Shown: positions 9,284 through 19,834, counted from the stretch's first letter. The stretch: DNA of 64,000 nucleotides from Xanthomonas hortorum pv. pelargonii (GCF_024499015.1 NZ_CP098604.1:1240001-1304000), one strand, 5' to 3'. Numbers and translations: made by a program. Notes: generated by a model not told the origin, from the letters alone.

Positions 9284-9939
9284 CAGGGCGAGACCGTCCA
9301 TTGGTCGATGAGCAGGCGCACCTTGGCCTCGCCGTTGCGGGCTTCGATGCGCTGCGGCAGCTCGGGCTGGCCGGCGCTGGCCGGCGCCCAGGCGAGAAAG
9401 TCGATGATCCAACCGTCCTGCTGCACGGTGCGCGGGCGGCCGGCGGCATCCAGATCCACGCGTTCGGCGCCCGCATTGGCGATCCGCAGTGCGCGCACCC
9501 AATCGGGCATCTGGTTGACCGGGATGGTCCATCCGGTTGCTTCCAGCAGTACCTGCTCGGCGTCGGTGCCGCTGCGCGGACCACCTTCCAGACCTTCCAG
9601 GCGACCGGCACCGGTGGTGGTGTCGCCGGTGAGCACCCAGCTTTGCCGGGTCACCGGCGCACTGAGCTGCACGCGATAGCGCGGGCCGTCCTGCTGCCAG
9701 TCGATGCGGCCGCTGCCGCCATTACTGCCCTTGCTGATCGCCACCCGGCCCTGGAACGACCAGTTCGGATGCGCCTGCAGCCAGGCCTGGCGCGCGGTTT
9801 CGACCTGACGCGCGCTATCGGAGACCTGCTCGACTACGGCCGCGCCACTGCCCTGCCCGCGCGGCACGCTGACGCAGCCGGACAAGCCTGCGAGCACCAA
9901 CCCGCTCAGGGCCAGTGTGCGGAATCCACCACGGCTCAT
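9283..9939 (-). CDS. lolB: Outer-membrane lipoprotein LolB
   Basis: LolB receives lipoproteins from periplasmic LolA and inserts them into the outer membrane. The 218-aa precursor has a short signal peptide ending in the lipobox LSGC (C22). The mature domain has the LolB pattern [26 protein letters not shown]. It overlaps the TPR gene upstream (ATGA) and ispE downstream (TGATG), so the three genes are translationally coupled. Confidence 0.93.
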   Translation of the reverse strand: MSRGGFRTLALSGLVLAGLSGCVSVPRGQGSGAAVVEQVSDSARQVETARQAWLQAHPNWSFQGRVAISKGSNGGSGRIDWQQDGPRYRVQLSAPVTRQSWVLTGDTTTGAGRLEGLEGGPRSGTDAEQVLLEATGWTIPVNQMPDWVRALRIANAGAERVDLDAAGRPRTVQQDGWIIDFLAWAPASAGQPELPQRIEARNGEAKVRLLIDQWTVSP

Positions 9940-11633
9940 AGCCCGAACTTTTCCACGGCGCGTTGCAGCGCGCGGTTGTCGGGATCGATACGGCGCGCTT
10001 CATCGAAATAGCGCCGCGCCTCGTCCTGCTTGCCGCTGACCCACAGCACTTCGCCGACATGCGCGGCGATTTCCGGGTCATTGACCAGCGCCCAGGCGCG
10101 GCGCAGCTGCACCAGGGCTTCCTTCAGGCGGCCCATGCGATACAGCACCCAGCCGTAGCTGTCGACGATGGCCGGGTTGTCCGGATCGGCAGTGCGGGCG
10201 CGGTCGATCAGCGCCAGCGCTTCGTTGTAGCGGGTGGTGCGGTCGGCCAGGGTATAGCCCAGCGCGTTGAGCGCCCCGACATTTTCCGGCTCGGCGACCA
10301 GGATCTTGCGCAGATCGGCCTCGGCGCGTGGGACGTCGTCGCGGCGTTCCCAGGCCAGGCCGCGGGCGTACAGCAGGGCGCCGTCGTCCGGATACGCAGC
10401 CAGGCCGCGTTCGAAAGCATCCAGCTCGCCCGGGGCGTCGCCGGCACGTTGGTGCAGCTCGGCTTCGAGCACGTAGGCGTCGCGACGCGCATCGTCGTCG
10501 GCACTGGCATCGCCCTGCAGCGCGCGGGCTTCGGCAAGCGCCTCGGGCTTGCGGCCCAGTTCGTACAGTGCGCTGGCCGCGCGCAAGCGCGCTTCGCTCA
10601 GCTGCGGGCCGCCGGGCACGCCGCGATACCACTCCACTGCCTCGTCGTACCGCTTGAGGAACTCGGCGATCTTGCCGAGCAGCAGGCGACGGTCCGGATC
10701 GGGCTTGGTGGCGTTGCGCTTGAGCTCGCCGTACAACGCCTCCAGCGAGGTGCGGTCTTTTTCCTTGGCGAGCATGGAGGCACGCAGCCCGTAGGTCTGG
10801 GTGTCCTGCGGCCCGGTCGAGAGCACCTGTGCGGCCGCCTCGGTCTGGCCCATGGCGTCGTAGGCGAATGCGAGCGCGCCGCGCAATTCAGAGTCGTTCA
10901 CCGCTTGCGGTTCGACATTCTTCAGCAGCGCCAGCGCTTCGTCGTTCTTGCCTTCCTGCTGCAGCTGAGTGGCGTGCAACAACGCCACGCGCGGCTCTTC
11001 GGGGAAGCGGCGCACCACTTCGTCGACGATGCGCTTGGCCAGCGCCGGGCGCTCCATGCGCAGGGCGAGCCGGCCGAATTCTTGCCAAGCTTCGATCTGA
11101 TTGGGAATGGCGCCGGCCTTGACCAGGTCTTCGAGCGCGTCGGCCGAGGCTTCCGGCTCGCGCCCGCCATTGGCCAGGGCGATCAGGGCGAAGCGCCAGC
11201 CGCGCGGGTCGGGCTCCTTGAGCAGGCCAAGCAGATCGCGGCGTGCGGTGCGCAGGTCGTTGCGGCGCAGGGCCAGCGAGGCTTCGGTGCTGCGCATGGC
11301 CATCGACGAGGGCGCGCGCGCGCGCCACAGCGCCAGGGCTTCGACCGCGCGGGCATCGTCGTTGGCCAGCATGGCGATGCGAGCGGCGCGTTCGGCCAGC
11401 CCGGCGTCGCCGGCTTCGGCCTTGGCCGCGTCCAGATAGGCGCGGGCGGCATCGTCCAACTGCCCGGCCTGCAAGGCGAATTCGCCAGCGAGCACCGGTT
11501 CCAGCGAGGTGGCGCCGGCGCTGCTGGCCGGCGGCGTGGGCGGAGCTTTTTTGGGTGCTGCAATGGCGTTGGCGGAGACTGCTACCAGCAAAAGAACACT
11601 CAGGATGCGAATCGGTACAGGCATCGGGGGCAA
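9936..11633 (-). CDS. Tetratricopeptide-repeat protein, probably exported
   Basis: The 565-aa protein begins with a signal peptide ([20 protein letters not shown]); the third or fourth codon region offers a second ATG (MPVPIRIL). Many TPR units follow along the whole length, for example [29 protein letters not shown] near the C-terminus. It has no catalytic motif. TPR proteins are scaffolds; location upstream of and overlapping lolB suggests an envelope or lipoprotein-handling partner, which is inference. It is transcribed divergently from hemA across a 56-nt gap. Confidence 0.88.
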   Translation of the reverse strand: MPPMPVPIRILSVLLLVAVSANAIAAPKKAPPTPPASSAGATSLEPVLAGEFALQAGQLDDAARAYLDAAKAEAGDAGLAERAARIAMLANDDARAVEALALWRARAPSSMAMRSTEASLALRRNDLRTARRDLLGLLKEPDPRGWRFALIALANGGREPEASADALEDLVKAGAIPNQIEAWQEFGRLALRMERPALAKRIVDEVVRRFPEEPRVALLHATQLQQEGKNDEALALLKNVEPQAVNDSELRGALAFAYDAMGQTEAAAQVLSTGPQDTQTYGLRASMLAKEKDRTSLEALYGELKRNATKPDPDRRLLLGKIAEFLKRYDEAVEWYRGVPGGPQLSEARLRAASALYELGRKPEALAEARALQGDASADDDARRDAYVLEAELHQRAGDAPGELDAFERGLAAYPDDGALLYARGLAWERRDDVPRAEADLRKILVAEPENVGALNALGYTLADRTTRYNEALALIDRARTADPDNPAIVDSYGWVLYRMGRLKEALVQLRRAWALVNDPEIAAHVGEVLWVSGKQDEARRYFDEARRIDPDNRALQRAVEKFGL

Positions 11634-11689
11634 CCGGGCCGTAAAATGGGGCCCTGAATGGCCGCCAGCTTATCGCAAGCAACTGAACA

Positions 11690-12988
11690 ATGACGTTGTG
11701 GGTGCTCGGACTGAATCACCAGACCGCACCTGTGGACCTGCGCGAACGCGCGGCGTTCGCAGGTGAGGCGCTGCCGCGCGCGCTCGAATCGTTACGCGCG
11801 TTGCCGCAGGTGCGCGAGGCTGCATTGCTGTCCACCTGCAACCGCACCGAGCTGTACGCGATGGCCGACGACCCGCACAGCCTGGTGACCTGGCTGGAAA
11901 CGCATGCGCCGGGCTTGAGCGGTTATCTGTATCAGCATCAGGAAGAAGCGGCGGTGCGGCATCTGTTTCGCGTCGCCACCGGGCTGGATTCGATGGTGCT
12001 GGGCGAGCCGCAGATTCTGGGTCAGGTGAAGGACGCCTGGGCGGTGGCACGTGCGCACGGTGCGCTGGGCAGCGGGCTGGACCGCCTGTTCCAGCAGACC
12101 TTCTCGGTGGCCAAGCGTGCGCGCACCGACACCCGTGTCGGCGCCAATCCGGTGTCGGTGGCCTCCACTGCGGTGCGGCTGGCGCAGGAGTCCTTCGCGC
12201 GGCTCAACGAATCCACAGTGCTGCTGATCGGCGCTGGCGAAACCATCGAGCTGGCCGCCAAACATCTGAGCGAAGGCCGCGTACGCCGGCTGTTGATCGC
12301 CAATCGCACGCTGGCGCATGCGCAGACGCTGGCCAGCCAGCACGGCGGCTATGCGTTGCCGCTGACCGATCTGGACCGGCATCTGGCCGAGGCCGACGTG
12401 GTGTTCTCGGCCACCGCCGCGCGCGAGCCGATCGTGACCCGGATGCAGGTGGAACAGGCGATACGCGCGCGCAAACGCAAGCCGATGCTGTTGTTCGATC
12501 TGGCGGTGCCGCGCGATATCGAAGCCTCGGTGGCCGAGCTGGGCGATGCCTACCTGTACACCGTGGACGACCTGGAACGCGCGGTGGAAGACAACCGCCG
12601 CGGCCGCCGTGAAGCCGCCGACCAGGCCGAAGCCATCATCGACCTGCAGGTGGCTCGCTATGTCGAGACCTTGCAGGCCAACGCTCGCCAGGCGCCGCTC
12701 AAGCGCTTGCGCGCGTTCGGCGACAGTACCCGCGACGAACTGCTGGCCAAGGCGCGCCAGCAGTTGCACAACGGCAAGCCGGCCGACGAAGTACTGGAAC
12801 AGCTGGCGCATGCGCTGACCAACCGCCTGCTGCATCCGCCAACTGCGGCGTTGCGCGATGCGGCGCTCAATAACGACCTGGAATTGACCAGCGCGGCCGA
12901 GCGACTGTTCCCGGAAAAACCTGGCTACCAACATCCCCCTGTAACTACCCCGATCGTGAGGACTGATGACGCCGACCCTGCGCCGTAA
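11690..12988 (+). CDS. hemA: Glutamyl-tRNA reductase
   Basis: It reduces glutamyl-tRNA(Glu) to glutamate-1-semialdehyde, the first committed step of tetrapyrrole synthesis by the C5 route. The protein has 432 aa, with catalytic C50 in [12 protein letters not shown], the Rossmann motif [15 protein letters not shown] in the NADPH domain, and a C-terminal dimerisation helix region. Its end overlaps prfA by 23 nt, the conserved hemA-prfA order of gammaproteobacteria. Confidence 0.97.
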   Translation: MTLWVLGLNHQTAPVDLRERAAFAGEALPRALESLRALPQVREAALLSTCNRTELYAMADDPHSLVTWLETHAPGLSGYLYQHQEEAAVRHLFRVATGLDSMVLGEPQILGQVKDAWAVARAHGALGSGLDRLFQQTFSVAKRARTDTRVGANPVSVASTAVRLAQESFARLNESTVLLIGAGETIELAAKHLSEGRVRRLLIANRTLAHAQTLASQHGGYALPLTDLDRHLAEADVVFSATAAREPIVTRMQVEQAIRARKRKPMLLFDLAVPRDIEASVAELGDAYLYTVDDLERAVEDNRRGRREAADQAEAIIDLQVARYVETLQANARQAPLKRLRAFGDSTRDELLAKARQQLHNGKPADEVLEQLAHALTNRLLHPPTAALRDAALNNDLELTSAAERLFPEKPGYQHPPVTTPIVRTDDADPAP

Positions 12989-14051
12989 GCTCGAAGCGCT
13001 GGCCGAGCGCCGCGAAGAACTGCAGCACCTGCTCTCCGACCCCGAGGTGGTGAGCAACAACGACAAGTTCCGCACGCTGTCGCGCGAGCTGTCGCAGCTG
13101 GAGCCGGTGGCCGTCGCTCTGGAAGACGAAGCGCGCGCAAAAGCCGATCTGAGCGCAGCCGAAGCCATGCGCAACGACCCGGAAATGCGCGAGCTGGCCG
13201 AAGAGGAAATCGCCGCCGCTCAGGCACGCCTGGAGGAGCTGGATGCGCAGCTGGCCCTGCTGCTGGTACCGCGCGACCCGCGCGACGAAGGCAATCTGTT
13301 TCTGGAAGTGCGCGCCGGCACCGGCGGCGACGAGGCGGCAATCTTTGCCGGCGATCTGTTCCGCATGTATGCCCGCTATGCCGAGCGTCAGGGCTGGAAG
13401 GTGGAAATCGAATCCGACAGTCCCGGCGAACACGGCGGCTACAAGGAAGTGGTGGCACGGGTGGTCGGGCGCGGTGCGTATTCGCGGTTGAAGTTCGAAT
13501 CCGGCACCCACCGCGTACAACGCGTGCCGGCGACCGAATCGCAGGGCCGCATCCACACCTCGGCCGCGACGGTGGCGATCATTCCCGAAGCCGACGACGT
13601 GGAAGAGATCGTGATCAATCCAGCCGACCTGAAGGTGGACACGTTTCGCTCCTCCGGCGCAGGCGGCCAGCACGTCAACAAGACCGAATCGGCGATCCGC
13701 ATCACCCATGTGCCCAGCGGCGTGGTGGTGGAATGCCAGACCGAGCGCAGCCAGCACGCCAATCGCGACAAGGCGATGAAGCGCTTGAAGGCGCAATTGG
13801 TGGAAGCGGAGCGCAGCAAGGCGGCCGCCGCCGAAGCGCAGACGCGCAAATTGCAGGTGGGCAGCGGTGATCGTAGCCAACGCATCCGCACCTATAGCTT
13901 CCCGCAGGGCCGCATCACCGACCACCGCGTGGAAGGCCTCACGCTGTACGACCTGCCCAACATCATCGAAGGCGATCTGGATGCCTTGATCGCACGACTG
14001 CTGCATGAGCATCAGGCCGACGAACTGGCGCGGTTGAGCGACAGCCCGTGA
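12966..14051 (+). CDS. prfA: Peptide chain release factor 1
   Basis: RF1 recognises UAA and UAG and triggers peptide release. The 361-aa protein has the anticodon-mimic tripeptide PAT at 188-190 and the catalytic GGQ at 233-235 ([14 protein letters not shown]), whose Q235 is the target of PrmC, encoded here at 42.1 kb. The start lies inside hemA in another frame and the stop overlaps the next gene by GTGA, so hemA-prfA-ogt form one translationally coupled set. Confidence 0.98.
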   Translation: MTPTLRRKLEALAERREELQHLLSDPEVVSNNDKFRTLSRELSQLEPVAVALEDEARAKADLSAAEAMRNDPEMRELAEEEIAAAQARLEELDAQLALLLVPRDPRDEGNLFLEVRAGTGGDEAAIFAGDLFRMYARYAERQGWKVEIESDSPGEHGGYKEVVARVVGRGAYSRLKFESGTHRVQRVPATESQGRIHTSAATVAIIPEADDVEEIVINPADLKVDTFRSSGAGGQHVNKTESAIRITHVPSGVVVECQTERSQHANRDKAMKRLKAQLVEAERSKAAAAEAQTRKLQVGSGDRSQRIRTYSFPQGRITDHRVEGLTLYDLPNIIEGDLDALIARLLHEHQADELARLSDSP

Positions 14052-15754
14052 GTGCACAGGTCCCGCGCGAGCTGCTGCAGCTGCGCGAGGCGGTGCGACA
14101 CCAGCCCGGCGATTTCATCGCCTGGCTGATGCTGGCCGACGCCGAACTCGGCATGGGCGCGATCGCCGCCGGCGAAGCCGCGGTGCAACGCGCGCTTGCA
14201 CTGCACCCGGGCCATCCGGAAGCGGTGGCGCGGCTTGGACGGGTGCGCTGGGCGCAGCAACGGCATGCAGAAGCAGCGGCGTTGTTGCAGCAGGCATCGG
14301 ACCTGGTGCCGCAGCATCCGGGCATTGCGTTGTGGCTTGGGCATGCACTGGAAGACGCGGGCCAGGCCGAAGCTGCAGCGGCGGCGTATACGCGCGCACA
14401 TCAGTTGCTGCCCGACGAACCCTACATCACTGCGCAATTGCTCAACTGGCGCCGCCGCCTGTGCGATTGGCGCGGGCTGGATGCACTGGCTGCACAGGTG
14501 CGTGCCGCCGTGGCGCAGGGCGTTGCGGCGGTGGAACCGTTCGCCTTCCTGAGCGAGGACGCCAGCGCTGCCGAACAGCTCGCGTGTGCACGAACGCGCG
14601 CGCAGACGATTGCTTCCGTCCTGCGCCCGTTACCACCGACTGCCGTGCGCCGCCAGGGCGCGTTGCGGGTCGGCTTCGTCTCCAATGGGTTTGGTGCACA
14701 TCCCACCGGCTTGCTGACCGTGGCGTTATTCGAAGCGCTGCAGCGGCGTCAGCCGACCTTGCAAGTGCATCTGTTTGCGACCAGCCATGACGACCGCAGC
14801 GAGATTCGCGCGCGCCTGGCGCAAGCCACGACCTTGCACGATGTCACCGCGCTCGGGCATCTGGCCACTGCGCAGCACATCCGCGACCAGGGCATCGATC
14901 TGTTGTTCGATCTACGCGGCTGGGGCGGCGGCGGGCGACCGGAAGTGTTCGCGCTGCGGCCAGCGCCGGTACAACTCAACTGGCTGGCGTATCCGGGCAC
15001 ATCCGGCGCACCGTGGATGGACTACGTGCTGGGCGATGCATTCGCGCTACCGCCGTCGCTGGAACCGTTTTACAGCGAGAAGGTGTTGCGCTTGCGAGGA
15101 GCATTTCAGCCATCGGACACCTCACGCGTGGTTGCCGAACCGCCTTCGCGTACGCAGTGCGGCTTGCCCGAGCAGGGCGTGGTGCTGTGCTGCTTCAACA
15201 ATAGCTACAAGCTCAATCCGCGCAGCATGACGCGCATGCTGGCGGTGCTGCGCGCGGTGCCGGGTAGCGTGCTGTGGTTGTTGTCCGGACCAGGTGAGGC
15301 CGACGCGCGCCTGCGTGCGGTGGCACAGTCGCAGGGTGTGGATGCGCAGCGGTTGGTGTTCATGCCGAAGCTGACGCATGCGCAGTATCTGGCGCGCTAC
15401 CGGCATGCGGACCTGTTTCTGGACACGCATCCTTACAACGCGCATACCACCGCATCGGATGCGTTATGGGCGGGTTGCCCGGTGTTGACGACACCCGGCG
15501 AGACCTTTGCGGCGCGCGTAGCCGGCAGCTTGAATCATCATCTTGGGTTGGATGAGATGAATGTGGCGGACGATGCGGCGTTTGTTGCCAAGGCGGTGGC
15601 GTTGGCGAGTGATCCGGCGGCGCTGGGTGCGTTGCGTAAGCGGGTGGATGTGCTGCGCCGTGCGTCCGGGGTGTTTGAGATGGAGGGGTTTGCGGATGAT
15701 TTTGCTGAGTTGTTGCAGGCACTCGCGCGGCGCCATGGTTGGTTGGGAATTTAG
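14048..15754 (+). CDS. Bacterial O-GlcNAc transferase homologue (TPR plus GT41)
   Basis: This matches the X. campestris OGT used as a structural model of human OGT: 568 aa, TPR units over about 1-200 ([23 protein letters not shown]...), then the two-lobed GT41 catalytic region. H218 ([10 protein letters not shown]) and K388 ([11 protein letters not shown]) fall exactly at the positions reported for that enzyme. The family transfers GlcNAc from UDP-GlcNAc to Ser/Thr of proteins; the native bacterial substrate is not evident. It begins with GTG overlapping the prfA stop (GTGA), so it is coupled to the release factor. Activity in this strain is inferred. Confidence 0.93.
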   Translation: MSAQVPRELLQLREAVRHQPGDFIAWLMLADAELGMGAIAAGEAAVQRALALHPGHPEAVARLGRVRWAQQRHAEAAALLQQASDLVPQHPGIALWLGHALEDAGQAEAAAAAYTRAHQLLPDEPYITAQLLNWRRRLCDWRGLDALAAQVRAAVAQGVAAVEPFAFLSEDASAAEQLACARTRAQTIASVLRPLPPTAVRRQGALRVGFVSNGFGAHPTGLLTVALFEALQRRQPTLQVHLFATSHDDRSEIRARLAQATTLHDVTALGHLATAQHIRDQGIDLLFDLRGWGGGGRPEVFALRPAPVQLNWLAYPGTSGAPWMDYVLGDAFALPPSLEPFYSEKVLRLRGAFQPSDTSRVVAEPPSRTQCGLPEQGVVLCCFNNSYKLNPRSMTRMLAVLRAVPGSVLWLLSGPGEADARLRAVAQSQGVDAQRLVFMPKLTHAQYLARYRHADLFLDTHPYNAHTTASDALWAGCPVLTTPGETFAARVAGSLNHHLGLDEMNVADDAAFVAKAVALASDPAALGALRKRVDVLRRASGVFEMEGFADDFAELLQALARRHGWLGI

Positions 15755-15796
15755 CGCGGGCTTTTTGCTTTCAAAATAGATGGCTGTCTTCCGCCG

Positions 15797-15839
15797 TACC
15801 CTCACCCCAACCCCTCTCCCAGCGGGAGAGGGGCTCTAG
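15797..15839. repeat. Hairpin repeat, copy 1
   Basis: It carries a 10-bp perfect stem CCCCTCTCCC/GGGAGAGGGG (15811-15820 with 15824-15833, loop AGC) preceded by TACCCTCACCCCAA. The same sequence returns at 16081 with a GGC loop. This is a dispersed Xanthomonas-type intergenic palindrome; here it may also stop ogt transcription. Confidence 0.85.
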
Positions 15840-15929
15840 AGCGACTCGTCAGTAAGCTACTCAAAACTTTCTTTGCTCAACACTTTCCAAGCCACGGCAA
15901 CAACGTAAGTCACAGCAATAACGCGCCGA

Positions 15930-16042
15930 GGCGGCAGCGTGGCCGGGGATTGGCGTAGAGCGGCACAGGGATGTGCCGCGGCGGCGAGTCAGACAGGATG
16001 TCTGACCGAGCCGAGGAGCCAGTCCCCGGCCGCGCTGCCGCC
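15930..16042 (+). other. Structured element: 25-bp stem enclosing two GGA-loop hairpins
   Basis: The outer arms 15930-15954 and 16018-16042 pair over 25 bp with only two G-U wobbles. Inside are two perfect 8-bp hairpins. The first (15960-15979) has loop GGGA flanked by ACA/TGT. The second (15988-16006) has loop GGA, again flanked by ACA/TGT. ACAGGGATGT in the first is an exact match to the core of the CsrA/RsmA consensus RUACARGGAUGU, presented in a loop as that protein prefers. The GGA loops exist only in plus-strand RNA. It begins with a GTAG-type hairpin (GTAGAGCGGC), so it may instead be a REP-derived repeat. Confidence 0.6.
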
Positions 16043-16080
16043 CTTACCGAAGCCGGCAACTAACACGGCGCGCCTGGACG

Positions 16081-16120
16081 TACCCTCACCCCAACCCCTC
16101 TCCCGGCGGGAGAGGGGTGT
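16081..16120. repeat. Hairpin repeat, copy 2
   Basis: The stem CCCCTCTCCC/GGGAGAGGGG (16095-16104 with 16108-16117, loop GGC) is preceded by TACCCTCACCCCAA, identical to copy 1 except in the loop. Confidence 0.85.
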
Positions 16121-16328
16121 CCAACCTTGTGGCGTGGTCGCTCGGCGGCACGCACACCAGTGGCGCGCAAGCTGTGCCTTCTCGCCCCCAGGGAGAGCGG
16201 CTTATCGATTTGCCACGAACTGTCAGTTGCTAATTGCCAGTATCAGCGGATCCTCGACTGCGACTGACGTTGTGCGGCTTCACGCCGTGGTGCTGTACCC
16301 GGCCGTCCAGGCTCGCTAGGCTGGCGGC

Positions 16329-16847
16329 ATGCCTTCCAATCTCGACTTCATTCCCTTGCACCTGTGCGTGCTGACGGTGTCCGACAGCCGCAGCCTGGCC
16401 GATGACCGCTCCGGCGATTATCTGGTCGAGGCCCTCACTCACGACGGTCACCTGCTGCACGAACGCGCGTTATGCCCGGACGACCGTTACCGCATGCGCG
16501 CGATCGTCTCGAACTGGATAGCCGATGCGCAGGTCGACGGCATCCTGATCACCGGCGGCACCGGCTTCACCGGCCGTGACAGCACGCCGGAGGCGATCAC
16601 ACCGTTGCTGGACAAGACCATGCCCGGATTTGGCGAATTGTTTCGCGCCATCAGCGTGGAAGAAATCGGCACCTCGTCGCTGCAGTCGCGCGCATTCGCA
16701 GGCCTGGCCAATCACAGCTTCGTGTTCTGCCTGCCCGGCTCCACCTCGGCCTGCCGCACGGCGTGGGAAAAGATCGTGCGTGCACAACTGGATGCGCGCA
16801 CCAAGCCCTGCAATCTGGCGACACTGCGTCCACGTCTGGGCGAATAG
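16329..16847 (+). CDS. moaB: Molybdenum cofactor biosynthesis protein MoaB
   Basis: MoaB/Mog-family proteins adenylylate molybdopterin ahead of metal insertion. The 172-aa product has the family fold signatures LTVSDSRSLADDRSGDYL near the N-terminus, ILITGGTGFTGRDSTPEA at about 76-93 and LPGSTSACRTAWEKI near the C-terminus. No other moa gene is adjacent, so it stands alone next to ppk2, 31 nt downstream. Confidence 0.93.
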   Translation: MPSNLDFIPLHLCVLTVSDSRSLADDRSGDYLVEALTHDGHLLHERALCPDDRYRMRAIVSNWIADAQVDGILITGGTGFTGRDSTPEAITPLLDKTMPGFGELFRAISVEEIGTSSLQSRAFAGLANHSFVFCLPGSTSACRTAWEKIVRAQLDARTKPCNLATLRPRLGE

Positions 16848-16878
16848 CCTGCGCGCCTCCATCGCTGTTGGAACGCGC

Positions 16879-17661
16879 ATGTCGCACCTGAAACGCAAGG
16901 CCTACAAAAAACTGCTGGCACCGCTGCAGCTTGAACTGGTCAACATGGCGCGCTGGCTGCGGCATACCAACCAGCGCGCACTGGTGCTGGTGGAAGGCCG
17001 CGATACCGCCGGCAAGGGCGGCGTGATCCAGACCATCGCCAGCCATCTCAATCCACGCCAATGCCGGGTGGTAGCGTTGCCGACACCCAATGATCGCGAA
17101 AGCACGCAGTGGTATTTCCAGCGCTATGTGGCGCATCTGCCGGCGGCCGGCGAGTTGGTGCTGATGGATCGCAGCTGGTACAACCGCGCCGGCGTGGAAC
17201 GGGTGATGGGCTACTGCACCGACGCCCAATACGAGGCGTTTCTTGAACAGGCGCCGCGCTTCGAACAACTGCTGGTCGACGACGGTATTTTGCTGTTCAA
17301 GTACTGGCTGTGCGTGGATCAGGCCGAGCAGGAACAGCGCTTCGCCGAACGCCACGAAGATCCGCTCAAGGGCTGGAAACTGTCGCCGGTGGATCTGCAG
17401 TCACGCAGCAAGTACGACGACTACACCGCTGCACGCGAGCGCATGCTTGAGGTGACGCATACGCCGGACGCACCGTGGACGCTGGTGGAGTTCAACGACC
17501 AGAAGCTGGGCCGATTGAGCCTGATCCGCGACCTGCTGCATCGGCTGCCGGACACCGCGGTGCCCGAAGAAAAAGTGCAGCTGCCGCCGTTGGACGGCAA
17601 ACCGCACAAGGAACGTTATGGCGTGCTGGAACCGATCGACGATTACGCCGGCCAGTCCTGA
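16879..17661 (+). CDS. ppk2: Polyphosphate kinase 2 family protein
   Basis: PPK2 enzymes transfer phosphate between polyphosphate and nucleotides. The 260-aa product is a one-domain class I type. It has Walker A GRDTAGKGG at 40-48, Walker B with D97-R98 in LMDRSWYNRAGVERVMGY, and a lid region with R/K residues (GWKLSPVDLQSRSKYDDYTAARE). The ATG at 16879 starts the family domain at once; the frame extends upstream but there it overlaps moaB. Its 3' end overlaps the convergent gene by 19 nt. Confidence 0.92.
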   Translation: MSHLKRKAYKKLLAPLQLELVNMARWLRHTNQRALVLVEGRDTAGKGGVIQTIASHLNPRQCRVVALPTPNDRESTQWYFQRYVAHLPAAGELVLMDRSWYNRAGVERVMGYCTDAQYEAFLEQAPRFEQLLVDDGILLFKYWLCVDQAEQEQRFAERHEDPLKGWKLSPVDLQSRSKYDDYTAARERMLEVTHTPDAPWTLVEFNDQKLGRLSLIRDLLHRLPDTAVPEEKVQLPPLDGKPHKERYGVLEPIDDYAGQS

Positions 17662-18875
17662 GAGAGTTCGTCGCTGGCAGCGGTGGCACGCGGTAATGGA
17701 TACAGGCCGGCCTGACGTTCGGCCTGTTCGGCCTGCAGCACCAACTGGCTCAGGCGCTGACTGAACAGCTGCATGAAACCGCGGTGCAGCGGACGCATCG
17801 CTTCGATGTAATCCACATCATCGGCCTGTGCCCCGAGCGGGCTGCACGAGGACAGCAAGACTTCGTCCAGGCGTAGCGCGCTGTCGGGCAGACGCACCAG
17901 TGCGGCGCGACGTAACCAGTCGCGCATGCCCTGGCGGTATTCGTCGGCCAGGATGTAGGCCACTTCGACCTGATCCAGGTCCACGTCCGGATTCCACGCC
18001 AGCACCTGGATGACCTGCGAACGCTCGTCCAGCATGCGGCTTTCAGCGACCAGACCGTGCAGTTGCTGTAGCAAACGCCACTGCACGCCGGCGGCCTCGC
18101 GCTGCGGCGTCGGCATGGTCTCGATGGCCAGCGCCAATCGGCGTGCGAACAACGCCGGCACGTCGGCCAGCACGATCGGGCCGGCATCGGCGCCGAGCAG
18201 GAAGCGCTCGGTACGCAGCGTGGCGGTATCGGGCAGATAGCCGTCCTGCAGCGGGCGGGTGACGCCGTGATCGAGCAGGGACAGCACCACATCCAGCCAG
18301 TAGCGACGCTCCTGCTGCAGCGCGCGGTTGGCGCTGGCGTTCTGCCAGGCCGGGCGCACATCGTCCAGACGGGCGATGCAGGTCTGCGCGTCCAGGTTGT
18401 CCCACGGCGCGCGGGTGGCGTCGTTGGGATCGAAGTTTTCCACGCTGAGCATGCCGCCGCCGAAACGGTGCCAGGCCGCGCCACGCTGGGTATCGGCCGG
18501 GTCAGGCTTGGGCGCGGAGAGCGGCGCAGCGTTAGCCGGGCGCAGCAAGGCGGCGTAGGCGTCCGTCCACGAATCGGGCAGGCGTGCAGACATGGGATAG
18601 CTGGCCGAAGACGCCTGGCCCAGGCCGTCGCGCGCCAGCCGCAGGCTCCACAGCACCGCGCCAATCACGATGCCGCCGAAGATCCAGGCCAGCAGCCAGC
18701 TCGTAGCCGCCTGCTCGGGTTGCAGCACGCGGGTCTGCGGTTGCAGGAACAACAACCAGCCGCTGCCCAGCAGCACGCCGAGATACAACCACGGCGCGAG
18801 CTGCGTCAGTTGACGGTTGCTGCGGTGTGCAGGCGACACGTGCCTTTCATTGCGGTCTTGAGATGGAGCGGCCAT
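17643..18875 (-). CDS. Unknown protein with two N-terminal membrane helices
   Basis: I do not recognise a family. The ATG at 18875 gives 410 aa and has a strong AGGGGGAA ribosome-binding site; a GTG 15 nt upstream is the alternative. Two helices lie near residues 29-42 (LYLGVLLGSGWLLFL) and 57-75 (LLAWIFGGIVIGAVLW). The remainder (about 325 residues) is soluble, rich in Ala/Leu/Arg, with a D/E-rich central part (AWNPDVDLDQVEVAYILADEYRQGMRDW) and a helical C-terminus. The gene end overlaps convergent ppk2 by 19 nt. It could be an envelope-associated protein; the role is unknown. Confidence 0.8.
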   Translation of the reverse strand: MAAPSQDRNERHVSPAHRSNRQLTQLAPWLYLGVLLGSGWLLFLQPQTRVLQPEQAATSWLLAWIFGGIVIGAVLWSLRLARDGLGQASSASYPMSARLPDSWTDAYAALLRPANAAPLSAPKPDPADTQRGAAWHRFGGGMLSVENFDPNDATRAPWDNLDAQTCIARLDDVRPAWQNASANRALQQERRYWLDVVLSLLDHGVTRPLQDGYLPDTATLRTERFLLGADAGPIVLADVPALFARRLALAIETMPTPQREAAGVQWRLLQQLHGLVAESRMLDERSQVIQVLAWNPDVDLDQVEVAYILADEYRQGMRDWLRRAALVRLPDSALRLDEVLLSSCSPLGAQADDVDYIEAMRPLHRGFMQLFSQRLSQLVLQAEQAERQAGLYPLPRATAASDELSQDWPA

Positions 18876-18960
18876 ACATTCCCCCTGCACGCTGTGATCG
18901 CGTTGAGGAGGTTATCGGCGAGGCCATGCAAGTCTGTTGCCCTGCTCCAACGGCGAATGC

Positions 18961-19227
18961 TCAGCCAGTTACAAAGTCTTCAGTCGGCGGCATCGCGCAA
19001 GGCGTGCGCGTCACGGTCGCGACCTTGGCCGCTGGCGGGCCCTGCCAGAGCCAGGTTTCCAGCGCGTTCAACGCGGCATCGGTACCGGCGGCGATCACCT
19101 CCACGCTGCCGTCCGCCTGATTGCGCGCATGTCCGCGCACGCCCAGTGCAAGCGCTCGTTCGCGGGTGGAGGCGCGGAACCACACGCCCTGCACCACCCC
19201 GGTGACGACGAAGCGCGCCGCCTGCAT
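18961..19227 (-). CDS. acyP: Acylphosphatase
   Basis: It hydrolyses acyl phosphates. The 88-aa protein has the diagnostic GVVQGVWFR (R18) and the GHARNQADGSVEV loop with the catalytic Asn. The ATG at 19227 overlaps the stop of the upstream thioredoxin gene as TGATG, which fixes the start and suggests coupling; a longer frame runs through that gene and is not used. Confidence 0.93.
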   Translation of the reverse strand: MQAARFVVTGVVQGVWFRASTRERALALGVRGHARNQADGSVEVIAAGTDAALNALETWLWQGPPAAKVATVTRTPCAMPPTEDFVTG

Positions 19228-19834
19228 CAGCCGGCCTTGCCGGTGATGCCCACGGCGGTTTCGATATCGCGCGCGGTGACCGGGCCGAGGAACTGTTTGG
19301 CCACCTTGCCATCCGGACCGATCAGATAGGTCATCGGCAAGCCGCGCGGCGTGGCGAAGTCCTGTGGCGGCTGGTAGGGGTCGAGAATGGCCACCGGATA
19401 CGACACCGGGTGATCTTTCAGAAACGCCTGCATGTCGGCGCTGGTGATGTCTTCGTAGGCCAGGCCCACCACTTCGATGCTGTCGCGCATGGTGTGCAGC
19501 GCCGAGAGCTCCGGCATCTCCTTCAGGCACGGTGCGCACCAGGTGGCCCAGAAATTGACCACCACCCACTTGCCGCGATGCGCGGCCAGGTCGTAGGCCT
19601 CGCCGGTCACGGTGGGCAGCGACAACTTCGGCATCTCGGCGGTCTGCTGCACCACCGAGGTATCGGGCGCAGCTGCCGGGTCGGCGGCTGCGGCAGGTTT
19701 GTCCGGCGCCTGGGGGGTCGCTGCAGGCGCAGTGCCGGTGTCGGCGGCGGGGGCGCCCTCGCCGGTGGGCTTGCAGGCGGTCATCAACAACAGCGGCAAC
19801 AGCAGCGCACAGGCGCCGCACACAAGGCGCAAGG

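Larger units (their letters stand above)
15755..16328. other. Repeat-rich spacer without a gene between ogt and moaB
   Basis: This 574-base spacer holds two copies of a CCCTCACCCCAACCCCTCTC hairpin repeat and, between them, a large structured element (15930-16042). The 126-codon plus frame at 15939-16319 runs through these repeats and translates the hairpin arm as SPQPLSRRERG, a known type of false frame, so I call no gene here. Confidence 0.7.

Noticed and set aside
15939..16319. A 126-codon plus-strand frame in the ogt-moaB spacer
   Set aside because: It runs through the structured element and hairpin repeat copy 2; SPQPLSRRERG is the translated repeat arm.
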